Shown here: piece after piece, positions 56,831 to 64,000 of the stretch
Numbering within the stretch: position 1 is the stretch's first letter
Layout: the number at the start of each line of letters is the position of its first letter
Assembly (NCBI GenBank): GCA_019279435.1
Contig: JAAALK010000283.1
Span: 3,596,001 to 3,660,000 of the forward strand
Length of the DNA stretch: 64,000 nt
Direction: 5' to 3'
Origin: Zizania palustris
Taxonomy: Eukaryota > Streptophyta > Magnoliopsida > Poales > Poaceae
Translations under genes and position numbers: made by a program
The notes under the pieces: generated by a model
Told to the model about the DNA's origin: nothing
The model's input: only the letters and a program-made list of their open reading frames with translations
The model's database searches: none

Positions 56831-57439
56831 ATGACGTCTTCTGGTAAAATCCTGTCCCTAGAAGCTTTTGGCTACACTTATTGGAAGACTCCCATGCGAG
56901 CCTATCTTATGAGCCAGAGCTCGGACATATGGGAGATTTGTGTTCATCCTACTTTCACCATAGTGCCTATTGTTGAGGGTACTGTTGCAGATGTAATTGT
57001 CCAGCATCAAAACAATAGTAAAGCGGTGAACATTTTATTCTCTGGTCTAGGTCCTAGTGAGTTTGAGCGTGTTAGCCATCTCACCACTGCTAGAGAGATC
57101 TGGGCTACCCTCCAGGCACACCATGAGGGGATAGCTTAGTTCAAGGCTACGCTTTACCAGATCTACCGGCGTGAGTATGAAAATTTCTCACAGAAGCCGG
57201 GTGAGACTGTTGAGGCTTTGTTTGGTCGTTTTCAATCGATCATTAACAAGCTTCGCGTCAACAAGGCCGAGCGTGATCAGCTGGTCTCAGATCATGAACA
57301 GGTGCTTAAGGTTCTCCATACCTTGGACCCTAAGATCTGGGAGATCAAGGTTTTTTCTATTATTGAGAGCGCTTCTTATGATACCTTGAATGTCGCATAG
57401 CTATTTAGTAAGCTCAAGGCCTGAGAGGTCGATATCCAG
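56831..57439 (+). pseudogene. Copia2 gag, N-terminal part
   Basis: ATG at 56831 (MTSSGKILSLEAFGYTYWK). The frame runs to a TAG at 57137 where copia1 has CAG, and further stops lie at about 57398 (TAG) and 57421 (TGA). Blocks EIWATLQAHHEG and FGRFQSIINKLRVNKAERDQL match copia1. All breaks are single base changes; the reading frame is otherwise the same through 58880. Confidence 0.83.
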
Positions 57440-58882
57440 TTGAGATCAAATCTCACTAGTTCTGGCTCAAAGACTCTGGCACTTGCGACACAATCTGTTG
57501 ATCCTAATGCCATGAGTTGTACTGCTTTTTCATTGATGTCCATCTCCGAGGAACAACTTGATTCGCTAGGAGATGATGATCTGTGTTTGTTTAACAACCG
57601 GGTGCGACGTGTCTATGATAAGAGAATATTTAAAAGACATAGAACAAAGTTCGGATGCTTTGAGTGTGGTGATCTAGGTCATTTCATTGCCGACCGCCCC
57701 AAGCAGAAGAATTACAAGAAGGGAACCAGCGGCAACTCCTACGACTCCGGCAAGTACAACAACTCCACTTCCACAAAGGGCAGGCCCAAGACAAGATTCT
57801 TTCGAAAGGCTCTGAAGGATTACAGGCGTGAGAACAAGAAGCGAGACAAGACCTTCTTCGCCGAGATGGAGAAAAGATACTCCAAGAGATCCTCGTCTTC
57901 CTCCTCGTCTTCAAGTTCAAGTGATGAAGAGATCATTATCAGGAAGGGGAAGGATAGGGACAATCCGATAGGCCTCTGCTTCATGGTCTTCAGGGACAAT
58001 CCAAATAGTCGCTCACGTCATAGCCAAAGACCCCGCAAGAGCTTCTGTTCAATGGCTCTTGGTGATAAGGAAGAAAAGAGCTCCTCCAATAACTCTGACG
58101 ACGACGATGATGAGAAGGTATCTTCCTATGAACAACAAGTTGTTAATTTACTAGAACAGAACCGTCAGGAGTTGAATTATCGGGAGAAACTGCTTAGAGG
58201 GGCTAAGAAGAGGATAGCTGAGCTTGAGAGTGAGCTTGTCATGGAAAATGGCAAGATTAAGAGTCTGTCTTCTTCCCCTTGCTTGGGTGATAGTAGTGAG
58301 TGCCCTAACTGTGAGGTGTTGTTGTGTGACCTGACGACTCTTAAGTCCAGGTACATAGAGAGAGTAGATGAGAGAAACGCTATGGCCACTAAGCTTGAAA
58401 GCACTCAGCTGGAGCTGAAAAATGCTCATGCCACTGTTGTCGTACCTTGTGTAGACTGCACATCCCATTTAGCTAGTATAGCTGAGCTGAGAGCCAAGAG
58501 TGATGAGCAGTTGAGCGAGTTAGCTGGAGTGAGAGTTGAGTTGGAGCAGACTAAGCTAGAGCTTGAGACCTTGTCAGTTCCACCCACTATTTGTGAGAAC
58601 TGCTTGTCCATAAGAATTGAGTTGATCAAGCTAAAAGCTGAGAAATCTATTCAAGTTGATAAAGAGTATGAGATCTGCTTGTCTCAGGTGGAGGTGTTAG
58701 CTTCTTTGAGAGAGGAGCTAGCTGATGTTCAGAACGAGAACTTTTACCTCCGTCAGATCCTGAGTTGGATTAGTACCAGAGAGCCACAACTCGGCATGAT
58801 GATCCAGCAGTTCAAGAGACAGGATGGGTTTGGGGTAGGTTACACTTATACCAAGGCTGATTTTGAGAGTGCCATTAGCTGA
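57440..58882 (+). pseudogene. Copia2 gag, long open central part
   Basis: 480 codons without a stop. It contains a CCHC knuckle altered at the last Cys (CFECGDLGHFIADR), a Ser-rich run (SSSSSSSSSS), Asp-rich acidic patches, and a long coiled coil from about residue 245 (AKKRIAELESELVMENGK, ELEQTKLELETL). It ends at a TGA where copia1 reads CGG/CGA for Arg in SAISRAVEWS. The length of the open frame suggests either recent decay or selection on gag. Confidence 0.8.
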
Positions 58883-59615
58883 GCAGTGGAGTGGAGTAAG
58901 ATGACTCCCGAACAGAGATATCCCAAGACTCACTCCACTGAGTCCTTTAAGGATAGTCAGCCCAAGGTTGGAGTATTCCAAGAACAATCTAAATCACCAC
59001 CTAAGAAGAAAATCTGGGTTCCAAAGCCTAAACCTCTCCACACTTCTCTTGATTCTTTACCTGGACCCTCTCACAACAAAGATGCTACACCCAACACCAC
59101 CAAGCCTAAGAATCACAAGCCTCAACCACATCCCAAGAAGCCTACCTATCACTATGAGTTTTGTTAGAGAGACGGACATCTTGGGGAGTTCTGCTTCAGG
59201 AGGAAGCGGGTTCAGCGAGCAGAGAGATCTCGAGGTGGGCAGGAGCAGTTCTACCAACAGGGTGGTAGACAGAGAGTTCCTCGATGTAGAGAGAGGCTAG
59301 AGGATAGGCCCCGTCATGTAGGTGGTGGTAGAGGAGATGGTTTTTATGATCGTGCTCCGGAGGGTGGTTTTCGTTCCGACAGAGTTCGAGATCGTTATGG
59401 ATACGGTTTTGGACCTCGTGGCCGTGATTTTAGGCAGAACAGAGGACCATGCTTTGAGCCGCGTTTTGGTCCAGACTCATATGATTCCTTCTGCTTTCCT
59501 ACATACGAACAGATGGCTCGACACTGGTTTAGCACTTTTGCTAAACCTGATGTTGGAATGTTTGCTCCTACTCATGATTATTGATCTTGATTTGGGAGTT
59601 ATGTATCCTTTTTAG
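58883..59615 (+). pseudogene. Copia2 gag C-terminus fused to RNase H tail
   Basis: Continues with VEWSKMTPEQRYPKTHST, a Pro/Lys linker, a second knuckle with a TAG in it (CEFC, stop, RDGHLGEFC), a Gly/Arg-rich stretch (GGGRGDGFYDRAPEGGF) and MARHWFSTFAKPDVG. Just after HDY it jumps to DLGVMYPF and a stop, the end of RNase H in copia1. The deletion junction is at about 59585. Confidence 0.8.
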
Positions 59616-60980
59616 GATACTTTGAGTCAGTTTTTCTTTCTTCTTTATTTTTTATTGAGTCTTTTTGTGTGCGTTCATATCATGCATAATCATCAATCAC
59701 ATTTTAAGCTTGCTTCTGTTATATGATTGATCTACTTTACTTTCTCTAGCTAGTATATGCTTTTGATTACTTGTTGATGATCATGTTTTGTTTCAGTTCA
59801 CTTCATATATCTAATATTTGTCATATGCATGACTTTTATGCTTTAAAATTGAAAAATGATCATCATTGCCTCTGGTAACTAGCATGTGTAGGCTGAATGC
59901 TTTCGCTATCTTTTACATGCCTGGTAGCTAGATCCTTACTTAGATGCAGATATGCAACTTGGACATCTATATGCTTTAAATATGAAAAATGTGTTATGAA
60001 AATGATAAGAAATTCAGAAAAATGAAAAATTTATGCATTTTTATGATTATCAGAAAAGATCCAGGTGGGTTTGCTTTGTCGCATTGCATTGTTCTGGACT
60101 GCTTACCATAACACTTTGGTATGAACTAGGATGGTGTAATGTATGCCAAGACCAATGTCTTAAGCTTCTGATGGTCCAGTTCTGGCCTAGGCTTGACTTG
60201 GTCGGTTAGCATAAGGTTTGACATGCAAATAACCCCTGGCAGAAATGAAAAAATAAAAAGGAAAAAGAAAAAGTCTAAAAAATTTAAAAAGATGACAAGT
60301 TTGCTGAAGCACTTTGATTTGGATAATGCTTATCTTGGTAGATATCAGTTAGCTTTTGCATCTAATGCTTTACTCTGCTTGTCAACTAGAAAATGTGGTG
60401 ATGCTTTTGTTTACAAAAAATCGAAAAATGTGTGCTAATGACTCTCTTTAGATATCATCTGTTGCACTAATCATGTCATTTGTCTTTTGTTAGATGTTGT
60501 AATAGCAGTCATTCATATCTAAGAAGCATGCTTTTCACACTCCACCTGCACCCCATTTGCATTCATGGCATATTTCGAGGGGGAGCTGCATTTCAGGGGG
60601 AGTTTGTGTCTATGTCTCTTTAGAGTACATTTAGTCTGACTTGATGAGTCCAATTGTCAACAAGGGGGAGAAATTTTGGAGTTTAGGGGACATTTTTGGC
60701 TTTCTCCAGGATTTATTTCAGGGGGAGTATTTCAGTCTTTTGCCTTTACTCTATTATCCTTGTTGGTAGTTCTAAGATTGCACTTGTTTTTGAGTCTTTA
60801 CTTTTGGTTAACCATAATGACCGTTTTCTTGCTTTTGTTTGGCTTTTGGTCATTAGGGCTAAACTTTTATTTTCTTTCTTCTATTTTCTTTTGTCTTTGT
60901 TTTCCTGTTTCCACATGTTTTTGCAGGTTCTGAAGTAGTGCTGAAGAGGGTGTTGACAATGCACTCATCAAGGGGGAGAT
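59616..60980 (+). promoter_or_regulatory. 3' untranslated region of copia2 with repeated polypurine tracts
   Basis: AT-rich, no gene. Purine tracts with GGGGGAG near 60576-60585, 60594-60602, 60661-60670 and 60719-60727, and the final tract at 60970-60980 at the LTR border. It is parallel to copia1 13730-15117. Confidence 0.8.
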
Positions 60981-62862
60981 TGAGAAACCATGTTGAAGAA
61001 CATGGGTTTGATACTCCAGATGTGATGAGTGATTGTCAATGGAAGTCAAGAAGAGATATGAAGACATGTCGTGTCTGAGGCACGTGTGACTCAGGTACAC
61101 GTGCAGCGAGCGACAGCCGGGCAGAGGAGCCGCGGAGTCGGGCTGGCCCAATCCGGGTACACGAGCTAGGAGCGGCAGATGATCCACTGGTCTGTTAACC
61201 AGATTTGACTCAGGTACACGCCGAGCGATTGCCAGGCTGAGGAAGCTGCAGGGTCGGGTCGGCCCAATCCGGGTACCCAGTGCTAAGACGGTGGACGCTT
61301 TGTCAGTTTCGGCGCAAAACTGACAACCTATGATTATTTTGTTTTTAGGATATTAATATTTAGTTTTAAGTCCAGAATATTTTTATTTGTGTCAGTTGAT
61401 TTTTTCAAGGGTATGTTAGTAATTTCGGAATTTATTTTAGAGTCAGTGTAATTTACCCTCGGGGTAAATTAGTCTTTTTCATGTATTAGGAGTGGCCTAT
61501 AAATAGGCCCCTACCCCCCCAAGGGATAGGGTGACTGTTTTCTCCATAATCAATCTACAGTCCATATTAGTTTTTTCGGCCAGTAATTTTAGATCTACTA
61601 TTTTTTTGGGTTGCCGCCACCGCCTGTTCTTTGCTCCTCCGAGCGATTTTTTTCTTCGGGATCATCAACCTTTCTTCCACGTGCAGTAGCCGGCATCGCA
61701 TAGTGCAGTCGGCATGGAAAGGTTAGCACGCAACTTTTTGCGTCGGGTCCCACGGGAGTCAGGCAGCTGAAGTAAGCGGGCGCAGGCGTCCCCTCCACGG
61801 ATTGCCATGCGGGAGCAGCAAGCCATGGCAGCATGTTGCGCGCTGTGTAGCGGCAACCCAGGCGGGACCCACGGCGTGGTTGCAACAGGATGTCAGCAGC
61901 AGCCTTTGCACCCAGTTTCTCTTGTTGCGCGGGCAGCTCTGGCGTGTACAGCAGGAAATGTTTTGGCGCAGCAGGCGGTAGAGAAAAATTCTGACAGCTA
62001 GTGGCAAATCGGCAAAATTTTCCAGCACCTACCTTCACTAGCCTGTGCGCACAGCAAGAAATCTGTTGTAGCCTGTTTTCTTCAGTAGCCGTAGCGTCTC
62101 GTCAGCATTCTTTATCCCAGCGCATGCAACAACTGCGTTCCATCCGAAGCAATTCACAACAGACTTCAATGCGTGGCCCCCACAGCAGGATTTCCTCTCC
62201 ACGGCGTATGTTTTTTATTGCTGCAGGAACTGTGCTCCGCGTGGAGCCAACGGCGGGAAAAGGCCGGCGTGCACAGGGGATCCATGGCGAGCGGCAGCAG
62301 TTTTAGGCGGAGGATCTTCTACGCGCGGTGACATCATGCAGGTAAGTTTTTTAATCTTCCAATTTTTAGCAGTTTAATTAAATCAATATTCATCTATTCT
62401 TAATTAGCTGAAAATTTGTTTAGAAATTTCCTGGTTGATTTAATCTGCAAAATATTAGTAGTACTCGCATAATTTCTATTTAAACATTTTTAATCTGCTC
62501 ATGTAAAAAGAAAAAATATTAATCGCAGTCGTATATTTCGGATTATTTCTGAATTAATTTTTTAATGATCCATGTTTTATTCATTTTATTAGTATTTTAG
62601 TTCTAGACTGAAAAATAAATATTTCATGATTTATCTAGGTATTTTTATTTACGGCAATATTTTTATTTTAGTTTATCTTTAATATCATTTCAATTAAGAT
62701 ATCGGTCATTTTTAGACTAGACAACCTTAGTTCCATTAATTTGCTTTGCTAATATTATTTGTCTGGTTAAGTTAGTTTGGGTGTTGGGATTAGGATATAG
62801 TTTAGCAAGAAATTTTTAGGCACCCATTCAACCCCCCTCTGGTCGCTACTTTCGGTCCTACA
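60981..62862 (+). repeat. 3' LTR of copia2
   Basis: 1882 bp from TGAGAAACC to CGGTCCTACA, with TATAAATA at 61500-61507. The first ~350 bases resemble copia1 (ACGTGTGACTCAGGTACACG); the middle is unrelated, so this is a different subfamily. Frames at 61598-62306 have no domain. Confidence 0.85.
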
Positions 62863-63563
62863 ACCGTACTGGCTGAAACGTACCTCCGGTCTGGATGGAT
62901 CCCTCACTTATATGGTCCGAGACACAGTCGACTCTGCCGAACGCCCCTCCGGGTAACGGGTTTGGCTCACAGTGAGTGAGGCCACTAGAGTCGCCGATGC
63001 GTGCACCATATAACTGGGCAGGAACTCCGTGGGCTCCGTATGTATCACGGCTGGAGTACCCTCCGCAACCTAACACTATGCCTTGTTTTCCTTCGAAGTA
63101 TTATGGATGGCAGAAACAAACAGATGCAGTGGAGGGAGGCATCATCCACAGACTGTCTATGGTACCTCCAAATTGGCCAACGCGATGCAAAGTCAGAGGA
63201 TACATACGCGAAGAGGCCAAGGACAGGGAGTCTGAAGTTGTCACAGTCAGAGTGGGGTCACAGGAAGTCCCAATCCTGAGGGCCTTATCGCTGAAGCCCG
63301 ATGGAGGTGAGTCCCATGCTTCGGCCTAAGCCCGTGCCTTAGCCTGGTCCGATCAGTCGAACGAGGCCGGTCTGACTGCCAAGGACCGCAGTGAAGGACC
63401 CTCTGAATACAGAGTATGTGAGGCCGAGGTGGGCAGTAATTCTTCGGCCAGAGTTGACAGGAACTAGGTAGTAGCACCTGGAACCAAGCCACAACCATCT
63501 TGGGCACCTCCAGGCATGTCCAAATCACAAAAGAGACGTCTGTAATGACTACAGGCATAGGAG
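62863..63563 (+). pseudogene. Element E: degraded gag or gag-protease linker
   Basis: Two overlapping frames (62976-63329 and 63001-63279) with Pro-rich and Trp-rich pieces (PPQPNTMPCFPSKYYGW, QEVPILRALSLKP). They probably belong to the gag end of the gypsy element whose protease follows, but stops and frame changes make the reading uncertain. No knuckle seen. Confidence 0.4.
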
Positions 63564-64000
63564 ATGCGCAAGAAGAAAGCCGAGGATGAGCATGACGCTA
63601 TCTTTGAAGAAATCTGCCCTCGGCCAACCACAAAACTGGTATGGAAGATAAAGCCAGTTGACATGACCAACCCAGCTCCTAGTCCGAGCGACGACGATGA
63701 TGACATGCTTGACAACGACTACTCGCCCGTCTCCGAGAGACCTGCACCCCAGGCGATGGACATCAACGTCGTCACGCTGCCCGCCGAGTTCGCCCTGCCG
63801 CAGGATGAGGCCGAGGTCGCTCAGCTAAACCTCGGCCCACACAACGCCATTTTTGAGAAGCCCGAGGAGTCGACTCGTCATCTGAAGCCTCTCTACGTTA
63901 GAGGTCACATTGACGGGAAGCCGATTTCTCGGATGCTTGTTGACGGTGGCGCTACTCTTAACTTAATGCCTTACTCGTTATTGAAGAAACTTGGCAGGGA
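63564..64000 (+). CDS. Element E: gypsy protease region, open at window end
   Basis: An open frame from ATG at 63564, just after a TAG, to the last base: basic MRKKKAEDEHDAIFEEICP, an acidic linker (SPSDDDDDMLDNDYSP), VVTLPAEFALPQDE, then HLKPLYVRGHIDGKPISRM and LVDGGATLNLMPYSLLKKLG. The VDGGA motif replaces the classic DTGA at the catalytic Asp, as in many Tat/Athila-type plant elements. At least 145 codons; the real polyprotein may start upstream. Continuation into RT is expected beyond the window. Confidence 0.72.
   Translation, partial: MRKKKAEDEHDAIFEEICPRPTTKLVWKIKPVDMTNPAPSPSDDDDDMLDNDYSPVSERPAPQAMDINVVTLPAEFALPQDEAEVAQLNLGPHNAIFEKPEESTRHLKPLYVRGHIDGKPISRMLVDGGATLNLMPYSLLKKLGR

Larger units (their letters stand above)
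56143..62862 (+). mobile_element. Copia2: Sirevirus-type element lacking pol
   Basis: A truncated 5' LTR, a primer site, a long gag, then directly the last codons of RNase H, a polypurine-rich 3' region and a full 3' LTR. Relative to copia1, about 3.2 kb from the end of gag to the end of RNase H is missing. The 5' LTR lacks its first ~1260 bases. Right flank ACCGT (62863-62867) may be a target duplication; its partner is lost. Confidence 0.85.

Noticed and set aside
61598..62306. Frames of 63-146 codons in the copia2 3' LTR
   Set aside because: They lie wholly within the LTR, overlap on both strands and have no domain; the shorter 5' LTR copy does not cover most of them.
1..64000. CRISPR arrays, prokaryotic operons or phage genes
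   Set aside because: The tandem repeats here are contiguous without spacers of constant length, and all recognisable proteins are plant LTR-retrotransposon types.

Overview
This 64 kb window looks like repeat-dense, gene-poor nuclear DNA from a plant, most likely a grass. I found no host gene, tRNA, rRNA or CRISPR array. Almost every supportable feature belongs to an LTR retrotransposon: Ty1/copia Sirevirus-type elements, Ty3/gypsy Tekay-type chromoviruses with chromodomains, and Ty3/gypsy Tat-type elements with an extra antisense gene. The grass assignment rests on this mix and on GC-rich LTR stretches with motifs familiar from grass genomes; it is an inference. Nearly all coding regions are broken by stops, many of them C-to-T changes expected from decay of methylated DNA.

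Left half (1-27,235) is a four-level nest. Innermost host is copia element D (minus strand, 23,630-27,235). Element A, a Tat-like element, sits in D's reverse transcriptase; its 5' LTR is cut by the window start and its 3' LTR is 22,684-23,629. A seems to carry no gag or pol, only an antisense gene (aORF), now split in three. A was hit by a solo LTR (2,912-4,630, duplication CGAAG) and by a full Sirevirus, copia1 (5,834-21,100). Copia1's 3' LTR was in turn hit by NE2 (17,185-20,848, duplication GTTTA), a short Tat-like element whose reverse transcriptase lies inverted relative to its LTRs.

Middle (27,236-41,031): a Tekay chromovirus, G1, has two 3.2 kb LTRs (28,403-31,606 and 37,226-40,388), an extra reading frame before gag, and a gag-pol frame ending in a chromodomain. 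A second, truncated tail of the same family lies just upstream. The unit is flanked by two copies of a ~470 bp sequence (H).

Right half: Tat element B (minus strand, 41,032-49,509) keeps its 3' LTR (itself hit by a solo LTR, duplication GGGGT), a spliced antisense gene on the plus strand, a tandem-repeat block, and pol from integrase back to mid reverse transcriptase. It is cut by element F (49,510-50,761), which is followed by Tekay element G3 (minus, 50,762-56,142). G3 joins directly to copia2 (56,143-62,862), a Sirevirus with gag and LTRs but its pol deleted. The window ends in a further gypsy element, E, with an open protease region running off the edge.

The points most worth following are NE2's inverted, uninterrupted reverse transcriptase frame joined to the LTR through a palindrome; the extra pre-gag frame of G1; the aORF carried by gag/pol-less element A and by B; the pol-less Sirevirus; and similar short acidic peptides in the LTRs of G1 and G3.
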